64,000 nucleotides of DNA from Paenibacillus helianthi (GCF_001909055.1 NZ_LVWI01000033.1:62001-126000); one strand, 5' to 3'. Shown: positions 39,827 through 48,619, numbered from the stretch's first letter. Numbers and translations are program-made. The notes: generated by a model from the sequence alone, not told the origin.

Positions 39827-40153
39827 TTAATCCCACCATACCCAGTACAGCGCCATCACGATGCAGGTTCCGGCAATAAAAAAGCCGCCCAGCATGAATA
39901 TAATCGGCAGCAAGTGCCCTTTATCCTTGAGATGCATCCAAAAGCCCATCTGCAGGATGACCTGAAACACGGCCATCACCAGCAACAGGATCACGGCAAA
40001 TGTAGCGTTGACGCCTCCGGCGGCAACAGCCGCAAAGGCAATCAGCGTCAGGACAACAGAGAGGACAAACACCACGATATGCCGCTGCGGCCCTTCCTGC
40101 CGGTGACGGTGCTTCACTGCACCATCCGAAGGGGAATGCTGTTCTGTCGCCAT
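39827..40153 (-). CDS. ctaF: Cytochrome c oxidase subunit IV
   Basis: A 108-residue membrane protein with three helices. The histidine-rich N-terminus (KHRHRQEGPQRHIVVFVLS), FQVILQMGFWMHLKDKGH and the C-terminal ALYWVWWD are typical of prokaryotic subunit IV. It supports assembly of the CuB-heme centre. ATG 40153 follows AAAGGTGGGG, and the subunit III stop lies 2 bases upstream. It is the last gene of the ctaCDEF operon. Confidence 0.92.
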   Translation of the reverse strand: MATEQHSPSDGAVKHRHRQEGPQRHIVVFVLSVVLTLIAFAAVAAGGVNATFAVILLLVMAVFQVILQMGFWMHLKDKGHLLPIIFMLGGFFIAGTCIVMALYWVWWD

Positions 40154-40155
40154 GG

Positions 40156-40779
40156 TTACCCCACCTTTCCGAGCAGGTATACGACGGTAAAGATAAAGAC
40201 CCACACCACATCTATGAAATGCCAGTACATGGCGGACACATAAACTTTGGGTGCGGTTATGACTGTAAGCCCTTTGCGCGCCAGTTGTCCGATCAATACG
40301 GAAATCCAGAGAATGCCAAAAGCCACGTGGGCACCATGGAAACCAACCAGAGTATAAAATGCGGAGCTGAAGGCGCTTGTCGTCATGCCGAACTTTTCAT
40401 GCCTTATATATTCGCTGAATTCGTAGATTTCCAGGCCTAGGAAGCCAAGTCCCAGAAAGACTGTAATCAGCAGCCAATTGCGCAGCAGCGCCGGCTTATT
40501 GCGGTGCATGGCCTGGATGGCAAACACACTGGTCAGACTGCTCACCAGCAGAAGGAAGGTTGCAGCCGCCACCAGCGGCAGGTGGAACAGTTCATTCGCC
40601 GACGGACCCTCATTAGTCTGATTGCGCAGAGCCAGGAATGTGGCAAACAATGTGCCGAACAGCACCGACTCTCCGCCTAGGAACAGCCAGAAGGCCAGCA
40701 CCTTATTCCTTCCTTCCAGGGTTGCCTTTTCCGGTTCGTGCGGAAGAGTGCCTGCCGCCTCAGCATGTGCTGTTGTCAT
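40156..40779 (-). CDS. ctaE: Cytochrome c oxidase subunit III
   Basis: A 207-residue membrane protein with five helices, the short form used in caa3 and quinol oxidases. FWLFLGGESVLFGTLFATF and the GFHGAHVAFGILWI block carrying the conserved His are diagnostic, as is YWHFIDVVWVFIF at the end. The start lies 7 bases after the subunit I stop, so it is tightly coupled in the operon. Confidence 0.95.
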   Translation of the reverse strand: MTTAHAEAAGTLPHEPEKATLEGRNKVLAFWLFLGGESVLFGTLFATFLALRNQTNEGPSANELFHLPLVAAATFLLLVSSLTSVFAIQAMHRNKPALLRNWLLITVFLGLGFLGLEIYEFSEYIRHEKFGMTTSAFSSAFYTLVGFHGAHVAFGILWISVLIGQLARKGLTVITAPKVYVSAMYWHFIDVVWVFIFTVVYLLGKVG

Positions 40780-40785
40780 GTCCGC

Positions 40786-42702
40786 TCACCTTCCTTCCAG
40801 CTCTTCAGGCTCGATATGCCAGCCGTGATCATCATAGAGCGACCGTACCAGCATCGATCCAAAGGTGATCAGCAGCCCTATGGCCGTAACCAGATAGTTA
40901 TTGAACATAAAGCTCATGAACGCATTCCCGAAGTCATCCCGGCTGAACATAAAGCCAAATCCGGCAATAAAGATGCCGACCGACATCAGGAACGGCAGGA
41001 TCGTCGCCGATGGCATATGAATTGGACCGACCGGCTCAGCAGGCGTCATAGCGGTATGACCGGAGGTTTTTTCCTTCCAGAAGGCATCCAGGCCCCGCAC
41101 CAGCGGCGTCTGTTTGAAATTGTATTCGGGCGGCGGCGAGGAAATCGTCCACTCCAGCGTGCGGCCGTCTCCCCAGGGATCGTCTGCCGCGTCTGCCGGT
41201 TTTCTGGAAGTGAGGAAGATATTCGTGAGGAAAATAAGCATTCCCACACCCATCAGCCCCGCGCCTATCGTACTGACCAGATTAAGCAGGTCAAACTGCT
41301 GATTCGGCAAATACGTGAATACCCGGCGCTGCATCCCCATAAGTCCCAGGAAATGCTGCACGAAGAAGGTGAGATGGAAGCCGATAATGAAGGTCCAGAA
41401 AGTCCATTTGCCTAAGCGTTCGCTTAGCATCCGGCCGAACATCTTCGGCCACCAATAGTGCAGTCCTGCGAACAGTCCGGATACCAGACCGCCGACAATG
41501 ACGTAATGGAAATGTGCAACAACAAAGTACGTATCATGGAACTGGAAATCCGCAGGCGCAGAGGCCAGCATGACCCCGGTTACGCCGCCCATCGTGAAGG
41601 TGGGAATGAAACCGACTGCGAACAGATTAGGACTCGTAAAACGAACCTGCCCGCCCCACATCGTAAACAGCCAGTTGAAGATCTTGATCCCGGTCGGCAC
41701 GGCAATCAGCATCGTCGATACCGAGAACAGCGCGTTCGCTACCGGACCAAGGCCTGTCGTGAACATGTGATGCGCCCAGACCATGAAGCCCAGAAAGGCG
41801 ATCAGAATCGTGGCAAAAACCATGGAGCTGTAGCCGAACAGCCGCTTCCGGGCAAAAGTCGGGATAACCTCCGAAATGATGCCGAATGCAGGAAGAATCA
41901 GAATATACACTTCGGGATGACCGAAGATCCAGAAGATATGCTGCCAGAGCACCGGGTTGCCGCCTGACGAGGTTTCGAAGAAATTGGCTCCGAGAATCCG
42001 GTCGAACGTAAGCAGCACTAGCCCTACTGTAATAGCCGGGAAAGCAAACAGGATAATCGCGGACGTGATGAAGCTGGCCCAGACGAACATCGGCATCCGC
42101 ATGAAGGACATCCCCGGCGCGCGCATCGTAATGATGGTAGCCAGAAAGTTAATGCCGCCGATCAGGGTCCCGAGACCGGCAATCTGCAGCCCGATGGTAT
42201 AGAAATCAACCCCATGCGTTCCACTGTACTGGATAGTGGATAATGGGGTGTACGCGGTCCATCCCGCATCAGGCGCACCGCCCATGATCCAGCTGAGATT
42301 GAGCAGGATGCCGCCAAACAGGAAGGTCCAGAAGCCCAACGAATTCAGAAAAGGAAAGGCCACATCGCGGGCTCCGATCTGCAGCGGAATCACCGCGTTC
42401 ATCAGCGCAAAAATCACTGGCATGACGCCCAGGAAAATCATGGTTGTACCATGCATCGTGATCAGTTCATTGAACGTCTGGGCATCCAGAAATGTATTCA
42501 TCGGCTTGATGAGCTGGATACGGATCAGAATGGCCTCAAGCCCGCCGATGCCAAAAAACAAGCCTCCAGCCCACAGGTAAAGAATCGCTATCTTTTTATG
42601 ATCGACGGTAGTAATCCAGTCCATCAGTCCGGTATGACGCTTTACGCTGTGGCCATGCCTCAAAGGTGGTGATGGATTCAGGGACTGCGCTGCTTGAGCC
42701 AA
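40786..42702 (-). CDS. ctaD: Cytochrome c oxidase subunit I
   Basis: Catalytic subunit of 638 residues holding heme a, heme a3 and CuB; it reduces oxygen to water and pumps protons. Key segments are TMHGTTMIFL (heme a ligand His), WQHIFWIFGHPEVYILILP (CuB His and cross-linked Tyr region), WAHHMFTTG (CuB His pair) and DTYFVVAHFHYVIVGG (heme ligands). It starts with TTG at 42702, eight bases after AAGGGGG. The length exceeds the minimal subunit I (about 550) by a C-terminal extension with helices, as is usual in Bacillus caa3 enzymes. Confidence 0.96.
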   Translation of the reverse strand: MAQAAQSLNPSPPLRHGHSVKRHTGLMDWITTVDHKKIAILYLWAGGLFFGIGGLEAILIRIQLIKPMNTFLDAQTFNELITMHGTTMIFLGVMPVIFALMNAVIPLQIGARDVAFPFLNSLGFWTFLFGGILLNLSWIMGGAPDAGWTAYTPLSTIQYSGTHGVDFYTIGLQIAGLGTLIGGINFLATIITMRAPGMSFMRMPMFVWASFITSAIILFAFPAITVGLVLLTFDRILGANFFETSSGGNPVLWQHIFWIFGHPEVYILILPAFGIISEVIPTFARKRLFGYSSMVFATILIAFLGFMVWAHHMFTTGLGPVANALFSVSTMLIAVPTGIKIFNWLFTMWGGQVRFTSPNLFAVGFIPTFTMGGVTGVMLASAPADFQFHDTYFVVAHFHYVIVGGLVSGLFAGLHYWWPKMFGRMLSERLGKWTFWTFIIGFHLTFFVQHFLGLMGMQRRVFTYLPNQQFDLLNLVSTIGAGLMGVGMLIFLTNIFLTSRKPADAADDPWGDGRTLEWTISSPPPEYNFKQTPLVRGLDAFWKEKTSGHTAMTPAEPVGPIHMPSATILPFLMSVGIFIAGFGFMFSRDDFGNAFMSFMFNNYLVTAIGLLITFGSMLVRSLYDDHGWHIEPEELEGR

Positions 42703-42752
42703 GGTTCGTACCCCCTTTTCAGATATGCTGCTTCCATTGCAGGTTGTAAGCT

Positions 42753-43802
42753 CTAGTCCAGCGTATAGCCGGCCAAATACTCCGCAATTCCGTCGATCTC
42801 TTCATCACTCAGTCCCATATCCTTCTTAGGGTCAGGCATCTTGTTGCCAGGCTTAACGCCCTTGGTATCATGCAGCCAGGTCTTAAGATTCTCCAGCACC
42901 GGAGCGCCATCCGCCCCTGTATCATCATTCAGCAAGATTCCGGCCACCGACTCCCGGGAGCCAATCCCGGTCAGGTTCGGGGCACTCGACATGTCAGGCA
43001 TCTCCCCTACCGCATGGCAGGTCAGACACTGGGACTTGAACGTTTTGGCAAGCGCCGGGTCCTCCGGCAGCACCGCTGGAGCTTTCATGGAATTCACCCA
43101 TTTTTCAAACGCCGCTTCGCTGACTGATTTCACCTTAAACTCCATGAAGCCATGGGAAGGACCGCACAGCTCTGCACATTTGCCCCGGTAAACGCCTTCA
43201 TTTGGTGCACTGAAGCTGAAACGGTTTGTTGATCCTTCGGGGTTGGTGTCCATTTTGCCAGAGAGGGAGGGTACCCAGAAGGAATGTAATACATCCTTCG
43301 TGCTAAGCTCAAAAGCGATATCTTTCCCGGCGGGAATCACCAGATCCTGTGCTGTGGTTATTCCGTAATCGGTATACTCGAATTCCCACCAGTACTGGTG
43401 CCCTGTCACTTTAACCTTTATCGCATCTTTGTCGTTTGCATGATCATTCCCGGCGGCAAACACCGCTTTCACCGTAGGGACGGCCAGCACAACTACGAGA
43501 ATCAATGGAATGACCGTCCAGAGCACTTCGAGCTTGAAGTTGCCCTCGACCTGCTCAGGCATTTCGCTCTGATCCGGTTTGCGGCGGAAACGGATCAGCA
43601 CATAGGCTGCTATAGAGAAGACGATCAGCAGTACTGCGATCATGATGGTGATCGACAGCTTCATCAGATCGAACGAGCTTTCCGCCGCCGGTCCCTGCGG
43701 TCGAAGCACCGACAGGTCCTCCCGCCCACATCCGGCAAGAATGAGTCCAAGCGCTGCGGTCATGGGAAGAAGCCGCTTTCCAGCCTGCCACGTTTTCATC
43801 AT
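42753..43802 (-). CDS. ctaC: Cytochrome c oxidase subunit II with fused cytochrome c domain
   Basis: Membrane-anchored lipoprotein of 349 residues: lipobox LAGC at about residue 25, two transmembrane helices (about 50-70 and 95-115), and a cupredoxin domain with the CuA ligands in CAELCGPSHGFM. A C-terminal cytochrome c follows, with heme motif CLTCHAVG and the axial Met in GNKMPDPKKDMG. The fused heme c identifies a caa3-type oxidase that takes electrons directly from cytochrome c. It is the first gene of ctaCDEF, with a good promoter (43871-43899) and a cre-like site upstream. Confidence 0.96.
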   Translation of the reverse strand: MMKTWQAGKRLLPMTAALGLILAGCGREDLSVLRPQGPAAESSFDLMKLSITIMIAVLLIVFSIAAYVLIRFRRKPDQSEMPEQVEGNFKLEVLWTVIPLILVVVLAVPTVKAVFAAGNDHANDKDAIKVKVTGHQYWWEFEYTDYGITTAQDLVIPAGKDIAFELSTKDVLHSFWVPSLSGKMDTNPEGSTNRFSFSAPNEGVYRGKCAELCGPSHGFMEFKVKSVSEAAFEKWVNSMKAPAVLPEDPALAKTFKSQCLTCHAVGEMPDMSSAPNLTGIGSRESVAGILLNDDTGADGAPVLENLKTWLHDTKGVKPGNKMPDPKKDMGLSDEEIDGIAEYLAGYTLD

Positions 43803-43870
43803 TGATCTACCCCGCTTTTCCCGATTTCGTAGATTAGAGTATTATCCTGTCAATTATAACAATCACTATT

Positions 43871-43899
43871 AATATAAGTTTGAAGGGGTGTTTTGTCAA
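43871..43899 (-). promoter_or_regulatory. ctaC promoter
   Basis: On the minus strand TTGACA (43894-43899) and TATATT (43871-43876) with a 17-bp spacer, about 70 bases before the ctaC ATG. A second TATAAT lies closer to the gene near 43850 without a matching -35. Confidence 0.8.
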
Positions 43900-43959
43900 T
43901 CGTTCACAACAAATTCACATGTTGCATTGTCCAGCAGGAAGTCTTGTCCCAATTGACTT

Positions 43960-43973
43960 TAATAGCGCTTTCA
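43960..43973. promoter_or_regulatory. Candidate CcpA cre site upstream of ctaC
   Basis: On the minus strand TGAAAGCGCTATTA matches the catabolite-responsive element TGWAARCGYTWNCW at 13 of 14 positions. It lies about 60 bases upstream of the ctaC -35. Carbon catabolite control of cta genes is known in Bacillus; binding here is inferred. Confidence 0.6.
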
Positions 43974-44207
43974 AAAGTACCTTCATATCTGCTATAATGA
44001 ATAAAGCGCATACATAACTAATTATGTCTATTAATTCATTTGACTATTTTAAAAGATTTGTTATGCGCAATTTAAATGGGCATACAAAAAAAACCGTTTC
44101 CTGCGGCAGCAAGCGGCCCGGGCACGGTTTATGAGAATCCTCATGGATGTAATGACTCAGATTGATGTCTTTCAAGAAGCAGCATGCTTAGTACAACTGT
44201 CTGTTGT
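43974..44207. other. Intergenic stretch left of the 62-residue gene
   Basis: AT-rich. It contains CTGCTATAAT at about 43988-43997 on the plus strand with TTTCAA 18 bases upstream, a possible promoter reading rightwards into no known gene, and the hairpin at 44086-44130. No coding frame was found. Confidence 0.35.
44086..44130 (-). terminator. Probable terminator of the 62-residue gene
   Basis: On the minus strand AAACCGT pairs with ACGGTTT around a GC-rich inner region and is followed by eight T. It lies about 80 bases after the stop at 44208. Confidence 0.65.
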
Positions 44208-44396
44208 TCAAGAGACGGATGAGTTCATTCTCACCAGCTCATGCTCCACGACCATGGTCAGCTCTTCTTCATAGCCTCCCGTAATCCGATACTTACGGAC
44301 GTACTCCTTCACAAATTTCTTGGGATCTTTGGGCCGGAAAATTCGTGTCATTTCCCGCAGACTTTCCTTGACTTCGTTATGACCTTTACTTGCCAT
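44208..44396 (-). CDS. Small basic protein of unknown function
   Basis: A 62-residue charged protein (KGHNEVKESLREMTRIFR, KKFVKEYVRKYRITGGYEEE) without hydrophobic segments, probably helical and nucleic-acid- or protein-binding. ATG 44396 has GGGAGGG at a good distance, and the gene has its own probable terminator, so it is likely real. An unusually long upstream region (44397 to about 44690) may be a transcribed leader. The family is not recognised. Confidence 0.7.
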   Translation of the reverse strand: MASKGHNEVKESLREMTRIFRPKDPKKFVKEYVRKYRITGGYEEELTMVVEHELVRMNSSVS

Positions 44397-45052
44397 GATC
44401 AGTTCCCTCCCAAAACATTGAAAATGAATGCTCCGATAGTAGAGAATGCATGATGAAAAGTTCGCCGTAACCTTGAATGCAAGTTCAGAAACCATACACA
44501 TACGTGGCTTGCATTATCCGCCAATACCATCCTTCCAATAAAGGAATTCCGTCTCGCCGGTGAAGCAGGTTCGTCGTGATTTGGGCTGAGAATAAGGACA
44601 TCCCGATAAATCGGACCCCTTAGACACTTTAGTTACCCGAAGAGCCACTTGCTGAATCACTCCTTTCGGGCCTTATCGTTATATTGTATCATATTCCAGT
44701 CCAAGTTCCACCTTTCCATGTAAAATGTGCGAAAGGATTTTTTTATGAATTTTACCTTCCGATGCAGGTTAGGGTTGTGAACACTCCGTGAACAGAAAGG
44801 ACTCTCAGTGAGGGCTGCACAGGTGCTGATGTTGATATAATGCCCAGTCCTGGCAAAAATATCAGCCGTATGTATGCGCTTTGTTCACTGCCCATTACCA
44901 GAGTGCTTACTAATTACATCGGTTTTTAGGGGCAATCGGATTAACTTTGCGGCGTTGGCAGCCACATACTTTATACGAACCTCTCATAGGCTTGTAAGGA
45001 AGCAGGAATAGGCAATCTGCCTTCTTCCACCACACCCAAGGAGAGTGAGCCC
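44397..45052. other. Divergent intergenic region, 656 bases, with possible long 5' leader
   Basis: On the minus strand a GATACAAT -10-like box lies near 44690, with no firm -35. Transcription from there would give a leader of nearly 290 bases for the 62-residue gene. The leader contains an open 50-codon frame beginning GTG directly after AAAGGA (near 44672), and CCGATTTATCGG as a short hairpin (near 44604). On the plus strand GATATAAT near 44836-44843 may serve the gene at 45053. Nothing was matched to a known RNA family. Confidence 0.4.
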
Positions 45053-45391
45053 TTGTCCCCTACCAAATCCTCCACCGGATTACCGGACCATATCGCTGCT
45101 GCCCTCTGTTACTTTTTCCCGTTCATTGGCGGGATTGTATTTCTCGCTCTTGAAAAACGCAGCCGCTTCGTGCTGTTCCATGCACTTCAGTCGCTGATCG
45201 CCTTCGGCGTGCTGATGATTATCCATGTGCTGTGCGGATTCATTCCGCTGCTGGGTCCATTCTTCGCCGCCCTCATCTCACTGTGCTCGTTCGCCGTGTG
45301 GCTGCTGATGATCTACCACGCACTGGGTGGAAGGTGGTATAGGCTGCCCTGGGTAGGGGATATCGCAGAAAATCAGCTCCGCAAGCTATAA
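45053..45391 (+). CDS. DUF4870-like small membrane protein
   Basis: A 112-residue protein with three hydrophobic helices. HIAAALCYFFPFIGGIVFLAL followed by RFVLFHALQSLIAFG is the recurrent pattern of DUF4870/TIC20-like small membrane proteins in Bacillota. The start is TTG 45053 behind AAGGAGAGTGAGCCC. The role is unknown. It stands upstream of the lipid kinase on the same strand, 130 bases away. Confidence 0.8.
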   Translation: MSPTKSSTGLPDHIAAALCYFFPFIGGIVFLALEKRSRFVLFHALQSLIAFGVLMIIHVLCGFIPLLGPFFAALISLCSFAVWLLMIYHALGGRWYRLPWVGDIAENQLRKL

Positions 45392-45521
45392 CGGCACCCC
45401 GGTTCCTTACCGGGGTGCCAGCGGGTCTTTGCTGATCCTTGCTAAAAAGATTCCCTTTTGCTCCGCTCCTCCGTACAATGGAATCAGGACATACAGGAAT
45501 CTGCAGGCTGGAGGAACATTC

Positions 45522-46472
45522 ATGTATTTATTGATCATAAATCCCCGCTCCGGGGGAGGGGCAGGTGAGCGGACCTGGCATGCCGTGGAAGCCATGCTTC
45601 AGGCTCGCGGAACCGCTTACGAAGCACTGTTCACGCAAAGCGCGGACAGCGCCGAGTCCCAGGTTCTGCATGCGCTCGCGCACCGCGAGGACTGGCGCGC
45701 CGCCATCGTGATCGGCGGCGACGGCACGATCCACAGCGTGCTGGGCGCGCTGCGGCGCAGAGGCGTGGCGCTGGCGGTAATCCCCGCCGGCTCCGGCAAC
45801 GATACGGCCCGCGGCTTCGGCATCCCGCTGGCCACGGAGGCCGCGCTGGACGCCGCGCTGCAGGACCGCTGCCTGACAGCGGACGTGCTGTCAGGCGAGG
45901 ACGGCCTGACGCTGACCGCCGTGGCCAGCGGCTTTGACGCCCAGGTGGCCGTCAATGTGAACAACAGCCGCTACAAGCGGCTATGCAACGCCATCAGGGC
46001 TGGACAACTGGCCTACCTCATCGGCATTCTGCATACGCTGATGACCTTCAAGCCCTGCCGTGTGAGCGTGACCTGCGACGGGAAAGAGGAGGCCTTCGAG
46101 ACAGCTTGGCTTGTCTCGATCTGCAACCTGCCCAGCTACGGCGGCGGGCTCCTGATCTGCCCGCAGGCGAAGGCCGATGACGGCCTGCTCGACGTCTGCG
46201 TCGTGCACGGGGTCAGCCGCGGGCAACTGCTGCGGCTGTTCCCGACGGTCGTGAAGGGCAAGCATACCACGCTGCCCTTCGTGACCATGCTGCGCGGACG
46301 CAGCGTAGCCGTCCGCTTCGCTGAGCCGCGCCAGGCCATCGGCGACGGCGAGAGCCTGGGCACAGCGCCGCTGGCGGTGCGCTGTGAGCCGGGCGCGCTG
46401 CGCGTGCTCTCGCCGCTAGCCGCTGCGCTGAGCGCTGACGGAGTAGCCCGCTCCTGCACCGCGAGCGGCTAG
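45522..46472 (+). CDS. Diacylglycerol/lipid kinase family protein (YegS/BmrU type)
   Basis: A 316-residue cytoplasmic lipid kinase. The N-terminal domain shows LLIINPRSGGGAGERTW, the ATP-binding VIGGDGTIHSVL (GGDGT) and VIPAGSGNDTARGFGIP. The C-terminal beta-sandwich has FDAQVAVNVN and GGGLLICPQAKADDGLLDV. Such enzymes phosphorylate diacylglycerol or related lipids and recycle it into phospholipid synthesis. ATG 45522 follows GGAGG; the frame upstream lacks support. The gene is markedly more GC-rich than its neighbours, mostly at third positions. Confidence 0.92.
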   Translation: MYLLIINPRSGGGAGERTWHAVEAMLQARGTAYEALFTQSADSAESQVLHALAHREDWRAAIVIGGDGTIHSVLGALRRRGVALAVIPAGSGNDTARGFGIPLATEAALDAALQDRCLTADVLSGEDGLTLTAVASGFDAQVAVNVNNSRYKRLCNAIRAGQLAYLIGILHTLMTFKPCRVSVTCDGKEEAFETAWLVSICNLPSYGGGLLICPQAKADDGLLDVCVVHGVSRGQLLRLFPTVVKGKHTTLPFVTMLRGRSVAVRFAEPRQAIGDGESLGTAPLAVRCEPGALRVLSPLAAALSADGVARSCTASG

Positions 46473-46505
46473 GCGGGTACGTTGTACGGCGAGATCCCGG
46501 CCGAG

Positions 46506-46541
46506 CCTGCCAAGCGGCCTGCCAAGCGGCCTGCCAAGCGG
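46506..46541. repeat. Three tandem 12-bp repeats
   Basis: CCTGCCAAGCGG occurs three times without a gap just after the lipid kinase stop. A fourth, decayed copy (CATGCACAGCGG) follows. Confidence 0.8.
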
Positions 46542-46593
46542 CATGCACAGCGGATGCTTCGCAACAATCGCCGCTTCCCTCTCTTAACAAAGA

Positions 46594-46636
46594 AACGAAC
46601 CCTTCTCCACTGCAAAGTGGCGATAGGGTTCGTTTT
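46594..46636. terminator. Bidirectional terminator between lipid kinase and xpt
   Basis: AACGAACCCT (46594-46603) pairs with AGGGTTCGTT (46625-46634), with an inner CCACT/AGTGG stem and short T runs on either side. The flanking genes converge here. Confidence 0.85.
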
Positions 46637-46729
46637 GATTTTATGGCTATGCATACAGTATTCCACGGGTCCGAAGCCCCCGCACAGGGACATCCTGATC
46701 TGCCGATGGACGGTTTATCCGCCGGAACC

Positions 46730-47323
46730 TCAGTCAGAGAGCTCCGCGTCCTCCTCCACAAAGGTGATGATGCCATCATCCAGCGAAGCAATGCGCACGA
46801 GCGATTCCACGCGGTAGCCGGCTTCCTTAAGCAGCCTGTTCCCGGGCTGAAACGCTTTTTCGATCACAATGCCGATTCCCGCCACCGTCCCGCCTGCCTG
46901 CTCAACGATCCGTGCCAGCCCGAAGGCTGCCTCGCCGTTGGCCAGGAAATCATCTACGATCAGTACCCGCTCGCCGGGAGCAATGAACTTTTTGGAAACC
47001 GTAATTTCATTGCTTTCTTTTTTCGTGAACGAATATACTTTTTCTACGAATATATCTTCCGTCAGGGTCAGGGACTTCTGCTTGCGGGCAAAAATCAGCG
47101 GAACCTCAAGCTCCAGCGCGGTCATGATGCCTGGCGCAATCCCGGAGGATTCGATGGTCAGCACCTTCGTCACTTCTTCCCCCGCGAAACGGCGGGTAAA
47201 CTCACGCCCAACCTCACGCATCAGAAACGGGTCCATCTGGTGATTCAGAAAAGAATCCACCTTGAGCACGCCCTGTCCGAGAACAATTCCTTCACTTATA
47301 ACCTTTTGTCTCAACAACTTCAT
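46730..47323 (-). CDS. xpt: Xanthine phosphoribosyltransferase
   Basis: A 197-residue purine-salvage enzyme that converts xanthine and PRPP to [26 protein letters not shown] at the start, the [11 protein letters not shown] loop and the PRPP motif [14 protein letters not shown] are diagnostic. ATG 47323 follows GGAGGGG. In many Bacillota xpt heads an operon with pbuX behind a guanine riboswitch. Here neither pbuX nor a purine-riboswitch sequence is visible in the 54 bases upstream, and the gene follows a hypothetical gene on the same strand. Confidence 0.94.
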   Translation of the reverse strand: MKLLRQKVISEGIVLGQGVLKVDSFLNHQMDPFLMREVGREFTRRFAGEEVTKVLTIESSGIAPGIMTALELEVPLIFARKQKSLTLTEDIFVEKVYSFTKKESNEITVSKKFIAPGERVLIVDDFLANGEAAFGLARIVEQAGGTVAGIGIVIEKAFQPGNRLLKEAGYRVESLVRIASLDDGIITFVEEDAELSD

Positions 47324-47377
47324 CTGTGCCCCTCCTTCTCCCATCCCATGGACCCATGTTCCTTACTCGCACCTTAC

Positions 47378-47683
47378 TTACAGCCCGTTGGGCTTCTGCG
47401 GCAGCAGGTTGCCGACGATCGACTTCAGATTATGATCCTCTTTGCCGTCTGTCTTTCCATTATCAAAGCTAGTGATGCGAATCTCCGAGTAGGTTTCCCC
47501 GGGATTTACAGGCTTAAAGATCAGCTTCTCACGGTCATCCAGCCGTACATCAAACTTCATATCCTTGAACATATCAACCAGCTCTTTCTCTCCAGGAATC
47601 TGTCCCTCGTCCAGAAACAGCAGACCGCGCAGCGGCTTCACGCCTTCGGTATGATTCACCTCAAAATGGACGATACACTCCAT
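47378..47683 (-). CDS. Uncharacterised 101-residue protein
   Basis: A soluble protein with alternating strands and helices (MECIVHFEVNHTEGVKPLRG, LLFLDEGQIPGEKELVDMF). No family is recognised. ATG 47683 is eight bases downstream of GGGAGG; a GTG three codons earlier overlaps that site. It lies between the TrmB-like regulator and xpt on the same strand with gaps of 42 and 54 bases, so the three may be cotranscribed. Confidence 0.75.
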   Translation of the reverse strand: MECIVHFEVNHTEGVKPLRGLLFLDEGQIPGEKELVDMFKDMKFDVRLDDREKLIFKPVNPGETYSEIRITSFDNGKTDGKEDHNLKSIVGNLLPQKPNGL

Positions 47684-47725
47684 GCTTTTCACCTCCCTAA
47701 GCTAATATCGGCTCCGCAGCGCTCA

Positions 47726-48586
47726 CTAATCGGGAGAATCTTCGGACCGCATCTCCCCTGCAACCTGCTCTCCGGTTCTCTCCGCTTCTTCCCCAGACGG
47801 GTCATGCAGCACATATTTACCGAAAATCCGGCTGTAGCGCTCACCGTAACGCCTGGTCAGTTCAGTTCCCATGTCTTCTTCCAGTTCAAAAAGCACCATT
47901 TCCTGTGTAAAGTGATTCAGCAAGAGCTCCACCAGCACTGGATGCTCCGTGACCACCGCCTGTGCGGTTCCATCCTCATAACGCATGCCCAGCATACACC
48001 AGTTCCTATCGATGACAAAAGAAAACTTGCGCCCCCCGCTTCTAGCCAGCTTACCGCCAAGTGGCGGCCAGGCCGGATAGGGTGCGGGAACGGAATTGCC
48101 GCCGTCAAAAGCCCACAGCAGCTTCACTCCGCGCAGTTCCGCCTGCTCCAGCTCGCTGCGCAGCAGCGAAGCCTCCTCGCGCCATACATCAACCACGATC
48201 TCCTGCCGGGCGAGATTCAGCTGGCGGATCAGCGCCCCCATTACGTTGCGGTCACCCTCGACATTATAAAAGGACGGGCTTACCGGCCCGCCGCGGGGCA
48301 TTTCACTCTCCATATAAGCCAGCGATGCCTGTACCCGGCCGGAAATCATTGTCGCCAGCTCCTCCGGGTCCAGCACGCTGTAACGCGCCGGTTCCCCTTC
48401 ACCGCATCTTACATATCCTTGCTGAGTCAGGCGCTGCAGCGCCGCATATACGTTGGATCTGGATACTCCGAGCTGTTTGGCGACCTCGTAGCCCGAAGCC
48501 TGGCCTTTGGTGGCCAGCTCGATCATGATTTTGGACTCCATCTCCGTGAAGCCCAAATTGCGCAGATGCAGCAGCAACTGTTCCAT
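47726..48586 (-). CDS. TrmB-family transcriptional regulator
   Basis: A 286-residue protein. Residues 1-70 form the TrmB-type winged helix (MEQLLLHLRNLGFTEMESKI, ASGYEVAKQLGVSRSNVYAAL), and the C-terminal part (about 105-250) is a PLD-like/TrmB effector domain (NLARQEIVVDVWREEASLL). Archaeal TrmB proteins sense sugars; bacterial relatives are less studied. The acidic C-terminal tail (GEEAERTGEQVAGEMRSED) appears disordered. The likely targets are itself and the downstream genes up to xpt, but no operator was found. Confidence 0.85.
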   Translation of the reverse strand: MEQLLLHLRNLGFTEMESKIMIELATKGQASGYEVAKQLGVSRSNVYAALQRLTQQGYVRCGEGEPARYSVLDPEELATMISGRVQASLAYMESEMPRGGPVSPSFYNVEGDRNVMGALIRQLNLARQEIVVDVWREEASLLRSELEQAELRGVKLLWAFDGGNSVPAPYPAWPPLGGKLARSGGRKFSFVIDRNWCMLGMRYEDGTAQAVVTEHPVLVELLLNHFTQEMVLFELEEDMGTELTRRYGERYSRIFGKYVLHDPSGEEAERTGEQVAGEMRSEDSPD

Positions 48587-48619
48587 CTATGTGTCCCCCT
48601 AAGCTGTCTCTGACTCTGT

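Noticed and set aside
44530..44690. Known riboswitch (Mn2+, SAM or PreQ1 type) upstream of the 62-residue gene
   Set aside because: I looked for the conserved core sequences of these classes and did not see them; the region is reported only as a possible leader.
47324..47377. Guanine riboswitch before xpt
   Set aside because: The 54-base gap is too short for the aptamer and contains none of its conserved loops.
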